Counted from the first letter of the stretch, positions 6,560 to 15,944 are shown. The stretch is DNA of 64,000 nt from Leifsonia shinshuensis (GCF_022606355.1 NZ_JAHHZQ010000001.1:1178001-1242000), one strand, 5' to 3'. Translations and numbers: made by a program. The notes: a model not told the origin generated them from the sequence alone.

Positions 6560-9500
6560 TCAGCGCGCCGGGCGCGAGGCGCGGTAGACCGCCTCGGTGC
6601 GGCTGGAGGCGCCGACCTTGCGCAGGATGCTCGAGACGTGCACGCTCGCGGTCTTGGCGGAGATGAACAGCGCCTCGCCGATCTGCTTGTTGCTGAGGCC
6701 CTGCTCGATGAGTGCGAGCACCTGCGCCTCGCGCTCGGTCAGTGGCGCGCCGGGGCCGACGGCTGCCGACCCGTGCGCCGCGCGGATGCTCCGCGACGAG
6801 GCGAGAACCGTCGCCGCCTCGGTCAGGAGGCCGAACCCCGAACGCTCCGACTCGCCGCGGGCAGCAGCGGCGAGCTGCTCGACCGCACCGCTGTCGCCGG
6901 CGGCGCGGGCCACGCGTGCCGCTCGGACCAGGGCGTACGGGTGGAGGTGCGCCGGCGCGAGCGGCGACGTCGTCGCGTCGATCGCCACCTGCCAGGCGGC
7001 ACGCGCGGCGGCGAAGCGGTCGGCGCCGGTTGCACCGCTCGAACCGTCTCCGGGCTCCCCGACGGCCAGGGCCGTCGCGAGCTCGGCACGGATCACCGGA
7101 CCCCACGCAACAGCCGTCGGCCAGGTCTCGATGGCCGCGAGCACGGCGTCCAGGCCGGCGGCCTCCCGAACGACATCGAGCGCACCGGAGCCGTCGGGGG
7201 TGCCTGGCTCGCCTGAACCGCCGGCGGCAGTGGCGTCGCGCGCGGCCCGGAACGCGCCGTCGGCGAGCGCCCGCGCGGCGGCGGCGAGCACCGGGAGGTC
7301 GGAGGCCGGCAGCCGGCGATGCGAGACGGAGCGCACGGGGGCTGTCGCTTCCCAGGCCGCGAGGTGGTCTCCGCGCGCGATGGCGAGCTCGGCGGCCAGC
7401 CGGGCCACCCCCAGCTCGGACTGCACCTCGAGTTCGCCGAGCGTGCGCAGACCGCCGTGCCAGCGGCGCAGCAGCGCGTCCGCGGTGTCGAGGTCGCCTC
7501 GCCACAGCGTGATCCACAGCTTCATGCGCTGCAGGTGGGCGCGGAAGCTCGGCGGCGGGTCGAGAGCGAGGGCCGGATCGAGCATCGCCTCGGCGCGGTC
7601 GAGCTCGCCGAGCGCGAGCAGCGGCTCCACCGTATTCGACGAGAGGATGACACCGGATGTGCGCTCCACGCCGCGCGCACGTGCCTCGCGGACTCCGCGC
7701 TCGGCGAGGCGCACGGCCTCGTCGTAGCGGCCCAGTGTGTTCATCGCGTCGGACGCGTTGACCGCATAGCGCAGCGCGGCTCCCGGATCGTGCTCCGCCA
7801 GCCGGCCCGCCTCGTCGAGCTCGGCCAGGCCGCGGTCGATGGAGCCGGCCGCCACCAACGAGCTGCCGCGGATGTTGTGCGCGACCGAGAGCAGGGCCTC
7901 GGCGTCGCCGCCCGCTTCGTCGACGGCCTGGGAGGTGAGCGCGACCGCCTCGTCGAAGCGGGCTGCCAGCATGTACCGGGCGGCGAGTTCGGTGAGCAGC
8001 TGCGGCCGGAGGCCGTCGCCGGCGGGGAGCGAGCCGGCAGGCACCACCTCGAGCGCACGCTGGAACAGCTCGATGACGCCCGGCCGGTTGAGGTTCATCA
8101 GATACTGCGCCTTGTCGCGCAGCAGGCGCGCGTGCTGGGCGGGCGGGAGGTCGCCGGCGGCTTCGAGGGCGGCGTTCACCATCGCGAGCGCGCGCTCGTT
8201 GTCTCCGGCGTTGCGCAGCGCCGACGCGGTGCGGGACAGCAGTTCGGTGCGGCTGGTGACCCCGAGGACGCGCGTTCCGAGCTCCTGCGCATCCGGCACG
8301 CTGTCCCACAGTTCGAGAGCCCGGTCGCCCATGGCGGCCGCCGTCGCATAGGCGTACGAGCGCCTGGCCTCCTCCATCGCCTCCAGCGACGCGACGAACG
8401 CCCTCCGCAGGTCGTGCGCCGCGAGCCAGTGGGTCGAGAGCTGTGTGGCCGAGCGCTGCGGGCCGGCCTCCAGGGCCTCGGCGAACCGGCGGTGATACCG
8501 GCTGCGCTCGCCGGGGAGCAGGTCGGCGTGGATCGCTTCGCGCACGAGAGCGTGGCGGAAGGTGTACTCGGTGGTGTCGGCGGCGAGGACGTTGGCGACC
8601 ACCGCCTCGCGGGCGGCGGCGTCGAGTTCGTCGGCGGTGCCGTCGAAGACCGCACTGAGCAGTTCATGGTCGACGCAGACCCCGCCTGCCGAGACCAGGC
8701 GCAGCAGCTGCTGGGTCGGCTCGCTGAGCTTCTCGAAGCGGGCGAGGAGGAGCTCGCGGAGCGTCTCGGGGAGGTCTTCGCCCGTGGCGAGCCCGTCGAT
8801 GCCGATCAGCTCTTCGACGAAGAACGGGACTCCCTCGCTCATGCCGTAGACCCGGTCGACCGTCGCGGCGTCCGGCTCGCAGCCCAGCAGGCGGGCGATC
8901 AGCGCCTCCACCTGGTCGCGACCGAGCCGGGAGAGCTCCCATCTGGTCAGTCGGCGCGTGCGCTCCAGCTCGGCGAGATACGACCGCAACGGGTGGCCGC
9001 GCCCGACCTCGTCGCTGCGGTAGCTGAGCAGCACGAGGATGCGTCCGCGCTCGGCCATCCGCACGATGAAGCGGAGCAGCTCGAGCGTGGCGGAGTCGGC
9101 CCAGTGGATGTCCTCCACCGCGAGCACGAGCGGCCGCTCGACCGACAGCGTCTCGAGCAGTACCGTGACGAGCTCGTAGAGGCGCTCGGCGCCCGTGCGT
9201 GCCGGCACCGCCGAGTCGTCGGCGAGCTCGGGAAGGAGCACGGGGAGCACTCCCGCCCCGTGCCCGGCCGCGGCGAGCACGGTGTCGAGGCCGCGCAGCT
9301 CGATCAGCCTCCGCAGGATGCTCGCGAAGGGGGCGTACGGCGCGCCGTCGTTGCCGAGGTCGACGCAGCGCCCCAGGAGCACCGTCGCGGACGCCTCCGC
9401 CTCGCCCAGGAACTCTGCGAGCAGCCGGGACTTGCCGATGCCCGCCTCTCCCCCGATGACGACCGCGCGCAGGCCCCCGCCCTGCTCGAGAGCACCCCGC

Positions 9501-9583
9501 TCGACGGCGCGGAGCTCGTCGCGCAGCGCCTCGAGATCGGACTCGCGCCCGATCATCGTGGGGCTGGACGCCGGTGATCGCAT
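6560..9583 (-). CDS. LuxR-family transcriptional regulator of the LAL type (AAA ATPase plus LuxR HTH)
   Basis: A 1007-residue large ATP-binding regulator of the LuxR family. Walker A is GGEAGIGKS at residues 44-52 and Walker B is VLAVEDIHWAD near residue 160. The long middle is Ala/Leu-rich helical repeats like TPR. The C-terminal LuxR DNA-binding domain is LTEREAQVLALIEQGLSNKQIGEALFIS-type (described by its first 12 and the NKQIGE core) within the last 65 residues. Such proteins activate pathway-specific operons after ligand and ATP binding. ATG 9583 (MRSPASSPTMIGRE) is preferred over a longer Arg-rich in-frame extension. Target genes are not evident; the nearest gene is a small basic protein 73 bases upstream. 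Confidence 0.9.
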   Translation of the reverse strand: MRSPASSPTMIGRESDLEALRDELRAVERGALEQGGGLRAVVIGGEAGIGKSRLLAEFLGEAEASATVLLGRCVDLGNDGAPYAPFASILRRLIELRGLDTVLAAAGHGAGVLPVLLPELADDSAVPARTGAERLYELVTVLLETLSVERPLVLAVEDIHWADSATLELLRFIVRMAERGRILVLLSYRSDEVGRGHPLRSYLAELERTRRLTRWELSRLGRDQVEALIARLLGCEPDAATVDRVYGMSEGVPFFVEELIGIDGLATGEDLPETLRELLLARFEKLSEPTQQLLRLVSAGGVCVDHELLSAVFDGTADELDAAAREAVVANVLAADTTEYTFRHALVREAIHADLLPGERSRYHRRFAEALEAGPQRSATQLSTHWLAAHDLRRAFVASLEAMEEARRSYAYATAAAMGDRALELWDSVPDAQELGTRVLGVTSRTELLSRTASALRNAGDNERALAMVNAALEAAGDLPPAQHARLLRDKAQYLMNLNRPGVIELFQRALEVVPAGSLPAGDGLRPQLLTELAARYMLAARFDEAVALTSQAVDEAGGDAEALLSVAHNIRGSSLVAAGSIDRGLAELDEAGRLAEHDPGAALRYAVNASDAMNTLGRYDEAVRLAERGVREARARGVERTSGVILSSNTVEPLLALGELDRAEAMLDPALALDPPPSFRAHLQRMKLWITLWRGDLDTADALLRRWHGGLRTLGELEVQSELGVARLAAELAIARGDHLAAWEATAPVRSVSHRRLPASDLPVLAAAARALADGAFRAARDATAAGGSGEPGTPDGSGALDVVREAAGLDAVLAAIETWPTAVAWGPVIRAELATALAVGEPGDGSSGATGADRFAAARAAWQVAIDATTSPLAPAHLHPYALVRAARVARAAGDSGAVEQLAAAARGESERSGFGLLTEAATVLASSRSIRAAHGSAAVGPGAPLTEREAQVLALIEQGLSNKQIGEALFISAKTASVHVSSILRKVGASSRTEAVYRASRPAR

Positions 9584-9656
9584 GGCATCATCGTGCCACG
9601 CACCACCGACATCCTCACCTTCTCCCCGCCGGGCTTCGCGCAGGGCAGAACCACCG

Positions 9657-9953
9657 TCATCGCCCGGCGTGGGCCAGCTCGCGCTGCGACTCGGCGACCG
9701 ACTCGGTGAGCGGTACCGCGACCGGCTCCCGCACCGGCTCGGCGGCCGGAACGACACCCTTCGCGGCGTCTCCGCGGCCGACCCGACCTGCCGCGTGCCG
9801 CCGCATGCTCCGGGCAGAACGCTCGGCCTCGCGCTCCGCCCGGCGCTCCCCCCGCTGCTCGCGGCCGCGGCGCGCCAGTTCGCGCTCCTGCTCGGCCCGG
9901 CGGGCGTCCCCCTCGAACACGCGACCTGCGACGAACTCCTCGGACAGCATCAT
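9657..9953 (-). CDS. Hypothetical highly charged protein (98 residues)
   Basis: I do not recognise a family. The 98-residue product starts MMLSEEFVAGRVFEGDARR and continues with a long Arg/Glu-rich helix (ERELARRGREQRGERRAERE), likely a coiled coil, then a Pro/Val-rich tail. A GGTGAGGA ribosome binding site precedes ATG 9953; the longer upstream ORF reading is unsupported. It lies on the same strand just upstream of the LAL regulator, and co-transcription is possible. Low-complexity composition means it could be spurious. Confidence 0.5.
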   Translation of the reverse strand: MMLSEEFVAGRVFEGDARRAEQERELARRGREQRGERRAEREAERSARSMRRHAAGRVGRGDAAKGVVPAAEPVREPVAVPLTESVAESQRELAHAGR

Positions 9954-10151
9954 GATCCTCACCCTTCGTTCCACTGCTTTCTTCGACTCCCTCAGACTCG
10001 TCGCTAAGTACCCCCTCTCACATCGGGAAGATGCCCTATTCCGGCCGCACGCCGCCTCAGACCGACGCGCACCCCCTTCCACGCACCGCCCCGGCCGCCC
10101 TGACCGACGCAGGGGGTCGACACCGCGCGGCCGGCAGAGCAAGCTGACGTC

Positions 10152-10745
10152 ATGGCAACGATCAACGAGCTCCAGCCTCCCTATCGCGTCGGCTACTTCG
10201 TCGGCAGCCTCTCCTCGGCCTCGATCAACCGGAGGCTGTCGAAGGCGCTCCTCCGCCTCGCCCCCGCCGAACTGCTGTTCACCGAGATCGAGATCGGCAA
10301 CCTCCCGCTCTACAACCGCGACTTCGACGGCGATTATCCGCAGGTCGCGCGCGACTACAAGGCGTCGATCGCCGCTCAGGAGGCGCTGCTCTTCGTCACG
10401 CCCGAGTACAACCGGTCCATTCCGGGAGCCCTCAAGAACGCGATCGACTGGGCGAGCCGGCCCTACGGGGAGAACGTGATCGCACGCAAGGCGACCGCGG
10501 TGATCGGAGCATCGATGGGGGCGATCGGCACCGCTGTCGCCCAGCAGCAGCTGCGCAGCGTTCTCAGCTTCCTGCAGGCCCCGCAGATGAACGCGCCGGA
10601 GGCCTACATCCAGATGCGCCCCGGGCTGATCGACGACGACGGTGTCGTCAGCGACGAGTCGACGGAGGCCTTCCTCCGCGGTTTCATGGTCTCGTTCTTC
10701 GAGTACATCGAGCGCGTGCTGACCGTCGTGCCTGCGCCGCAGTGA
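10152..10745 (+). CDS. NADPH-dependent FMN reductase family protein
   Basis: A 197-residue flavodoxin-like oxidoreductase of the NAD(P)H-dependent FMN/azo/chromate reductase family (Pfam FMN_red). Near the N-terminus GSLSSASINRRLSKAL matches the phosphate-binding loop for FMN; LLFVTPEYNRSIPGALKNAIDW is the diagnostic central motif (about residues 75-98), and GASMGAIGTAVAQQQLR follows. It probably reduces quinones or other electrophiles at the expense of NAD(P)H in the cytosol. Its stop overlaps the GTG of the next gene (GTGA), so the two are coupled. The 198 bases upstream (9954-10151) show no further gene. Confidence 0.92.
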   Translation: MATINELQPPYRVGYFVGSLSSASINRRLSKALLRLAPAELLFTEIEIGNLPLYNRDFDGDYPQVARDYKASIAAQEALLFVTPEYNRSIPGALKNAIDWASRPYGENVIARKATAVIGASMGAIGTAVAQQQLRSVLSFLQAPQMNAPEAYIQMRPGLIDDDGVVSDESTEAFLRGFMVSFFEYIERVLTVVPAPQ

Positions 10746-11194
10746 CGCGGATGCTCCTCGAGGACGCCGACGCGCCGCGCAGCATCGGGCTGCGCCCGCT
10801 CACCCCGGACGGCGAAGCGCTCGTGCTGCGCGTCGAGGCCGTGGACGGCGACGGCCGCTGGACGCTCACCGGCCCCCTGCTGACCCCCGACGAGGCGACC
10901 GGCCTGGGAGCGTGGCTGGCCGGCCTGCCCGGCGATCTCACGCTCGGTGCCGACGAGTGGACGACGCTCACGTTCCGCTCGCCCGCGCTGTCGTTCGCGG
11001 GTCGGCGCGTGCCCGGCGGGGGCGTCGAGCTGCGCGTGTCGGTGCTCGGGATGGCGACTGCCGACGACGACCCTCCGCCGCCCGGGCAGCCCCGCCGGAC
11101 GACCGACGTGGTGCTCGGCCTCCAGCTGCCGGCCGCCGCCGTGGAGGAGGCTGCCGTCGCGTTCGTCGAGGGGCTCTCGGCGCCGCCGGAGTGA
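10742..11194 (+). CDS. Hypothetical protein (150 residues)
   Basis: The GTG at 10742 overlaps the stop of the FMN reductase gene, so it is translationally coupled to it. The 150-residue product is mostly beta-strand in character (LRVEAVDGDGRWTLTGPLLT, EWTTLTFRSPALSF, VELRVSVLGMA), with a Pro-rich linker DDDPPPPGQPRR before a helical C-terminus. The pattern resembles the WapI-immunity/DUF class of small beta proteins, but I cannot assign it. It has no signal peptide or membrane segment. The short hairpin over its stop codon ends the unit. Confidence 0.7.
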   Translation: MTRMLLEDADAPRSIGLRPLTPDGEALVLRVEAVDGDGRWTLTGPLLTPDEATGLGAWLAGLPGDLTLGADEWTTLTFRSPALSFAGRRVPGGGVELRVSVLGMATADDDPPPPGQPRRTTDVVLGLQLPAAAVEEAAVAFVEGLSAPPE

Positions 11195-11219
11195 GCCCGG
11201 GCTCTGCACGGGGGCTCAC
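11191..11219. terminator. Hairpin overlapping the stop codon of the 150-residue gene
   Basis: Arms GTGAGCCC (11191-11198) and GGGCTCAC (11212-11219) pair perfectly across a 13-base loop. The TGA stop (11192-11194) is inside the left arm. It lies between convergent genes, so a bidirectional terminator is likely, although no T-tract follows. Confidence 0.5.
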
Positions 11220-11232
11220 TCCTGCGCCGGGC

Positions 11233-12264
11233 TCAGCGACCTCCCTCGCGCTTGCGGTGCCGCTGCGCGACCGCTTGTGCACCGTACGGGTACACCTCGG
11301 CGCGGGGCGCGCTCACCCCGTCGAGTCTGGCGAGCTGCTCGTCGCTCAGGACCAGCTCGGCCGCAGCGAGGTTGTCGTCGAGCTGCTCGACCGTGCGCGC
11401 GCCGAGGATCACGCTGGTCACGGCGGGACGGTCGACCAGCCACGCGAGGGCGACCTGCGACATGCTCGCCCCTGTCTCGTCCGCGACGGCCTCAACGGCG
11501 TCGATGACCTCCCAGGTGCGCGGGTCGGCGTTGCGGGCGTCGAAAGCCTCCATGCCGCGCTTCGGGTTCTCACCCAGGCGGGTCGCCCCCGTCGGCGCCT
11601 GGTCGCGGCGGTACTTGCCGCTCAGCCAGCCGCCCGCGAGCGGGGACCAGGGCAGCAGCCCGATCCCGGCGTCGAGCGCGGCCGGCACGATCTCGTGCTC
11701 GATTCCACGCACCAGGAGGCTGTACTGCGGCTGCAGCGTCACCGGCGGCGCGAATCCGCGGCCGTCGGCGATGGCCACGGCCTTGGTCAGCTGCCACGCG
11801 AGGTAGTTCGAGAAACCGTAGTAGCCGATCTTGCCGGCGGTCACCGCGTCGTCCAGGAACCGCAGCGTCTCCTCGAGCGGTGTCAGGGCGTCCCAGGCGT
11901 GCAGCTGGTAGAGGTCGATGCGGTCGACGCCCAGCCGGCGCAGCGAGTCGTCCAGCGCCCTGCGCAGGTGGGTGCGCGAGAGGCCGAGGTCGTTCGACCC
12001 CTCCCCCATCGGGAACCGGCCCTTCGTGGCGATGACGATGCCGTCGCGACGGCCGTGGTTGCGTGACAGCCAGCGCCCGATGATCGACTCGGACGCGCCG
12101 GCGCTGTAGACGTCCGCGGTGTCGACCAGGGTGCCGCCGGCGTCGAGGTAGCGCTCCAGGATGGCGTGCGAGGTGGCCTCGTCGGCCTCCGCTCCGAAGG
12201 TCATGGTGCCGAGTGCGAAGGCGGAAACGATCGTTCCGCTGTTACCGAGGGTCCTGAGGTCCAT
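11233..12264 (-). CDS. Aldo/keto reductase (YajO/YghZ-type)
   Basis: A 343-residue NADPH-dependent TIM-barrel oxidoreductase reducing aldehydes or ketones. Catalytic residues are visible in order: Asp and Tyr in DTADVYSAG (about residues 48-56), Lys in IATKGRF and His in YQLHAWD. The NADP-binding C-terminal part includes SVILGARTVEQL. ATG 12264 follows TAGCGT (12272-12277 on the plus strand) by 7 bases, indicating a leaderless transcript. It is monocistronic and divergent from the phosphodiesterase gene. The natural substrate is unknown. Confidence 0.93.
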   Translation of the reverse strand: MDLRTLGNSGTIVSAFALGTMTFGAEADEATSHAILERYLDAGGTLVDTADVYSAGASESIIGRWLSRNHGRRDGIVIATKGRFPMGEGSNDLGLSRTHLRRALDDSLRRLGVDRIDLYQLHAWDALTPLEETLRFLDDAVTAGKIGYYGFSNYLAWQLTKAVAIADGRGFAPPVTLQPQYSLLVRGIEHEIVPAALDAGIGLLPWSPLAGGWLSGKYRRDQAPTGATRLGENPKRGMEAFDARNADPRTWEVIDAVEAVADETGASMSQVALAWLVDRPAVTSVILGARTVEQLDDNLAAAELVLSDEQLARLDGVSAPRAEVYPYGAQAVAQRHRKREGGR

Positions 12265-12312
12265 ACTCTCGACGCTAGCCTCGGGCGGCGATTTCGCCTA
12301 CCGTTTGCCACC

Positions 12313-12819
12313 GTGAAGCTGCTGATGCTCTCGGACACGCACGTGCCGAAGCGCGCGCGAGCGCTGCCCGCTCAGGTCCTCGCCGCGATCGACGAGGCCG
12401 ACGTCGTGATCCACGCGGGCGATTGGGTCGACGACGCGACACTCGACCTGCTCGAGGAGCGGTCCAGCCGGCTCATCGGCGTGTGGGGCAACAACGACAG
12501 GCCGTCGCTGCGCCGGCGGTTGCCGGAGGTCGCGCGCGCGGACCTCGACGGCGTGCGGTTCGCCGTGGTGCACGAGACCGGCCCGGCCGCCGGGCGCGAA
12601 CAGCGCTGCGAGCGCGACCATCCCGACACGGACGTGCTCGTCTTCGGCCACTCGCACATCCCCTGGGACACCGTCACTCCAGCCGGCCTGCGCCTCCTGA
12701 ATCCCGGCTCGCCCACCGACCGCCGTCGCCAGCCGTCCTGCACCTACCTGACCGCCGAGATCACCGCCTCCCGCCTCACCGCCGTGCGCCTGGTCGCCCT
12801 CCCGCCCCTCGCGCGCTGA
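12313..12819 (+). CDS. YfcE/MJ0936-type metallophosphoesterase
   Basis: A 168-residue calcineurin-like phosphodiesterase. The metal-binding motifs appear in order: SDTH (residues 7-10), HAGDWVD, GVWGNND, VVHE and FGHSHIP. Short proteins of this type hydrolyse phosphodiesters such as bis-p-nitrophenyl phosphate or cyclic nucleotides in vitro; the physiological substrate is unclear. GTG 12313 is favoured because TACCGT (12299-12304) lies 8 bases upstream and because the resulting N-terminus is the standard strand leading into SDTH. Confidence 0.9.
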   Translation: MKLLMLSDTHVPKRARALPAQVLAAIDEADVVIHAGDWVDDATLDLLEERSSRLIGVWGNNDRPSLRRRLPEVARADLDGVRFAVVHETGPAAGREQRCERDHPDTDVLVFGHSHIPWDTVTPAGLRLLNPGSPTDRRRQPSCTYLTAEITASRLTAVRLVALPPLAR

Positions 12820-12846
12820 GGGCCCGATCCCGGGCGTTCCCAGCGG

Positions 12847-14367
12847 CTAGGGGAGCTCGGGCAGGGTGAGGAGGGCGTCGGAGAGGAGGGCGCGGACGGC
12901 GGGGAGGAGGTCGGCCCGCAGCGCGGCCTCGTCGACCTCGAGGAGCTGGGCGAGCGCGGCGACGATCGCGCCGACGCTCAGCTCGCCGTCGCACGCGCCG
13001 ACCAAGGCGGCCAGGCCCGTGTCGGCCGAGACGACCCGCCCGAAGCCGCCGCCCTGGCGCAGCAGGATCGCCGTCGGAGCGTCGGCACCCGGCCACAGGT
13101 GCCGCTCCTCCGTCACATCGGGCGCGACGGTGAGCCGGAGGGCCGCCAGCGCGTCGTCGTCGAGCGCCGCCTGTGCGTCGTGGGCGGCCAGGCACGCGTC
13201 GAGGTGCACGCCGAGCCCCGCCTCGTTCGCGCCCAGCGAGCCGTGCCTCCGCTCGAACCGGCGGAGCGTCGGGAGGCCGTCGGCCCGTCGCAGCAGAACA
13301 TAGCCGAAGCCCACCTCGCGCACCTCCCTCGCCTCGAAGTCGTCGAGCCACGCGTTCTCGAGCCGGTCGGACTCCGGCGTTCCGGGCCGGGTGCCGCCGT
13401 CGCGGATCCACGTCTCCGCGTACTGGGCGGCGTCCTCGGTATCGCGCTCGATCACCCAGGCGTCGAGCGGCTGCGCCGCGTCGTCGATCCAGCCGCGCAC
13501 CCGGTCGAGCGCGTCGCCCGTGCCGTGGTACTCCCAGTTGCCGAGCAGCTGGGCGACGCCGCCCGGGCTCAGGTGGGCGCCGCAGCCCGCGACGAACGCG
13601 GCGACCAGGGCATCGCCGACCATGCCCCCGTCGCGGTACTCGTAGGCGGGCACGCCCTCCACGCGCGGCGTGATGACGAAGGGCGGGTTGGAGACGATGT
13701 GGTCGAACAGCTCACCGGCCACCGGCTCGAACAGGCTGCCGAGCCGGAACTCGATCCCGTCGATCTCGTTGAGCTCGGCGTTCAGCGCCGCGAGCCGCAG
13801 CGCGCGCTCGGAGATGTCGGTCGCGACGACGCGCTGGGCGTGGCGGGAGGCGTGCAGGGCCTGGATGCCACAGCCCGTTCCGAGGTCGAGGGCGCTGCGC
13901 ACCGGCCGCTGCAGCATCAGACCGCTGAGCGTCAGCGAGGCACCGCCGACCCCGAGGACGTGGTCTTCCGGCAGCGCGCCGCCGAGTGCCAGCTCGCCGA
14001 GGTCGGACACGATCCACCACTCGGCGGGACCGACGGAGTCGACGAACGCGTACGGTCGGAGGTCGACCGCGGGAGCGACCGACTCGCCGGCCCGCACCAG
14101 GCCGAGCTCAACCGCGCCCGCGACGCCGAGTGCGGGGAGGGCCTCGGCAGCGTCGGTCCGCGGAACCGGCCTGCCGAGCACGAAGAGCGCGGCGAGGGTG
14201 CCCAGCGGGCCGGGCGCCGCTGCCGCGAGCGCCCGCTCGGCGGGCACGCGCCGGCCGCGGGACAGCGCGGCCGATGCCGACTCGCCCCAGAGGCCGGTGA
14301 GCCCGTCGACGGTGAAGCCGGCGGCGCGGAGATCGGAACGGAGGGCCCAGACGGCTGCAGAACGCAC
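12847..14367 (-). CDS. Class I SAM-dependent methyltransferase with DUF7059-like N-terminal domain
   Basis: A 506-residue protein. The N-terminal ~130 residues form an actinobacterial domain found fused to small methyltransferases. The SAM-binding motif I ALDLGTGCGIQALHA is near residue 155 and the HemK-type motif IV SNPPFVI near 225, typical of N6/N5-directed methylation of Gln, adenine or guanine. A ~200-residue C-terminal region follows. It may modify translation factor, ribosomal protein or RNA, but the target is unknown. GTG 14367 (VRSAAVWALRSDL) is the chosen start; the longer ORF upstream is Arg-rich out-of-frame reading. It is divergent from acylphosphatase. Confidence 0.85.
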   Translation of the reverse strand: MRSAAVWALRSDLRAAGFTVDGLTGLWGESASAALSRGRRVPAERALAAAAPGPLGTLAALFVLGRPVPRTDAAEALPALGVAGAVELGLVRAGESVAPAVDLRPYAFVDSVGPAEWWIVSDLGELALGGALPEDHVLGVGGASLTLSGLMLQRPVRSALDLGTGCGIQALHASRHAQRVVATDISERALRLAALNAELNEIDGIEFRLGSLFEPVAGELFDHIVSNPPFVITPRVEGVPAYEYRDGGMVGDALVAAFVAGCGAHLSPGGVAQLLGNWEYHGTGDALDRVRGWIDDAAQPLDAWVIERDTEDAAQYAETWIRDGGTRPGTPESDRLENAWLDDFEAREVREVGFGYVLLRRADGLPTLRRFERRHGSLGANEAGLGVHLDACLAAHDAQAALDDDALAALRLTVAPDVTEERHLWPGADAPTAILLRQGGGFGRVVSADTGLAALVGACDGELSVGAIVAALAQLLEVDEAALRADLLPAVRALLSDALLTLPELP

Positions 14368-14399
14368 GGAACCATTCAAGCAGGAGCACAATGGGCGCT

Positions 14400-14693
14400 G
14401 TGAACCCCCGAGAGAGCATCGTACGCAGACGAGCCGTGGTGACCGGGATGGTGCAGGGCGTGGGATTCCGATGGAGCGCACGCGAGCAGGCGCACCGGCT
14501 CGGCGTGACCGGCTGGGCGCGCAACCGGGTCGACGGCAGCGTCGAAGTGGAGGTGGAGGGCGAGCCCGCGAGCGTCGAGCGCATGGTCGCGTGGCTGCGC
14601 TCCGGCCCTCCCGGCAGCGCGGTCGACGACGTGCGGGTGTCGGACGCCCAGCCCGACGGGGACGACGCGTTCCGCATCCGCCAGACCGAGTAG
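14400..14693 (+). CDS. acyP: Acylphosphatase
   Basis: A 97-residue enzyme hydrolysing acyl phosphates. The two catalytic residues are visible: Arg in GMVQGVGFRWSARE (about residue 24) and Asn in GWARNRVDGSVEVEVEG (about residue 42). Two starts are possible. ATG 14391 has AGGAG just upstream. GTG 14400 has CACAAT (14387-14392) 7 bases upstream, the leaderless layout common here; I chose it, with low certainty. It is divergent from the methyltransferase gene. Confidence 0.93.
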   Translation: MNPRESIVRRRAVVTGMVQGVGFRWSAREQAHRLGVTGWARNRVDGSVEVEVEGEPASVERMVAWLRSGPPGSAVDDVRVSDAQPDGDDAFRIRQTE

Positions 14694-14776
14694 GCGCGCC
14701 AGCGCGCGACGGCGCGTCCGCAGCCGCGCAGGGCCGCGCTCTGACACCGGCAACCGGCGAGGGGCACAATAGGGCC

Positions 14777-15667
14777 ATGACCCGCGCAACGCTGCTGACC
14801 ATCACCGCGCCCACCGGCGAGCCCGCTCCCGGAGACCCGGGCTTCGCCCTCGCCGACTTCGACGCACCGCAGGTGCGCATCACCGATCTGGCTGTGACGC
14901 GCGGCGACGGCGTCTTCGAGACGATCGCCGTCATCGACGGCCACCCGCAGGCCCTCGGCCCGCACCTGATGCGTCTCGCGCACTCGGCCGAGCTGCTCGA
15001 CCTCCCCGTCCCGGCGGAGCACGTCTGGCACGAAGCGGTGCTGGCGGGAATCGCCGACTACCGGTCGCGCAACGGCGACGGCGGCGAACTCTTCGCCAAG
15101 CTCATCTACACGCGCGGCATCGAGGGCACGGGCGCTCCCAGCGGCTGGATCTTCGTCGACGAGGGCGAGGACTTCTCCCGGCAGCGGCTCGGCATCTCGG
15201 TCGTCGCGCTCGACCGCGGTCTGCGGCACGACGTCGCCGAGACCTCCCCATGGCTGCTGGCGGGCGCGAAGAGCCTGTCGTACGCGGTCAACCGGGCGGC
15301 CCAGCGGGAGGCCGCGCGCCGTGGCGCCGACGACGTGATCTTCGTCAGCTCCGACGGCTACGCGCTGGAGGGGCCCACCTCCAACGTCATCCTGCTGGCC
15401 GGCGGGGTCGTCCGCACGCCGCAGACCGACCAGGGCATCCTCGCCGGCACCACGCAGGCGGCGGTCTTCGCGTTCTTCGAGGAGCGCGGATACGCGACGG
15501 AGTACCGGCACATCACCGTGGACGAGCTGGAGGCGGCCGACGCGCTCTGGCTGGTCTCCAGCGTGCGCCAGGCGGCGCCGATCACGCACCTCGACGGTCG
15601 CGAGTACCCGGTGGACGCGGAGCTGACGGCCGAGCTGAACCGGTACCTGTTGTCGCGGTCCCACTGA
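14777..15667 (+). CDS. Class IV aminotransferase (aminodeoxychorismate lyase-like)
   Basis: A 296-residue fold-type IV PLP enzyme, related to aminodeoxychorismate lyase (PabC) and branched-chain/D-amino-acid aminotransferases. The motif RGDGVFETIAV is near residue 45, the PLP lysine is probably in AGAKSLSYAVN (about residue 160), and ALEGPTSNVILL with GILAGTTQ match the cofactor-phosphate and substrate loops. No pabA/pabB gene is nearby, so the exact reaction is open. CACAAT (14765-14770) lies 6 bases before the ATG. It ends at a strong hairpin. Confidence 0.88.
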   Translation: MTRATLLTITAPTGEPAPGDPGFALADFDAPQVRITDLAVTRGDGVFETIAVIDGHPQALGPHLMRLAHSAELLDLPVPAEHVWHEAVLAGIADYRSRNGDGGELFAKLIYTRGIEGTGAPSGWIFVDEGEDFSRQRLGISVVALDRGLRHDVAETSPWLLAGAKSLSYAVNRAAQREAARRGADDVIFVSSDGYALEGPTSNVILLAGGVVRTPQTDQGILAGTTQAAVFAFFEERGYATEYRHITVDELEAADALWLVSSVRQAAPITHLDGREYPVDAELTAELNRYLLSRSH

Positions 15668-15687
15668 GCGGGGCGCCCCTCGCCGGC

Positions 15688-15730
15688 AACGGAGGAATCC
15701 GCGCCTGATCCGGCGCGGATCTCCTCCGTT
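15688..15730. terminator. Strong hairpin after the aminotransferase gene
   Basis: Arms at 15688-15705 and 15712-15730 pair over 17-18 bases with one bulge; the outer arm is AACGGAGGA / TCCTCCGTT, the inner arm TCCGCGCC / GGCGCGGA, with a 6-base loop. A further copy of ATCTCCTCCGTT follows at about 15760-15771. No T-tract is present. The rest of 15668-15944 is promoter DNA for the next gene, with TAGGCT near 15884. Confidence 0.65.
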
Positions 15731-15944
15731 CGCTGCGATCCGCCGGCGTGTCGGGGGCGATCTCCTCCGTTGCCGTTCGTCGCGTCGCCGCGCGGAGGGA
15801 CCCGCGGCCCAGCGGCGCCCATCGTTCACCCGCGCGTGGACTGCGCGTTACACCCCGATTCGCGGTGCATGCATTCGCCGCCTAGGCTGTACGCACCGTA
15901 CCGGCGACGACGCCGGGACCACCGCCAGGGGAAAGGAGGTCGAC

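Noticed and set aside
7319-9577. Plus-strand open frame of 752 codons opposite the LAL regulator
   Set aside because: Product is low-complexity Arg/Gly/Val-rich, the usual mirror of a high-G+C gene; the minus-strand protein has clear Walker and HTH motifs.
15755-15775. Third ATCTCCTCCGTT copy as a transposon end
   Set aside because: Single short match next to a terminator-like hairpin; no transposase or target duplication seen.
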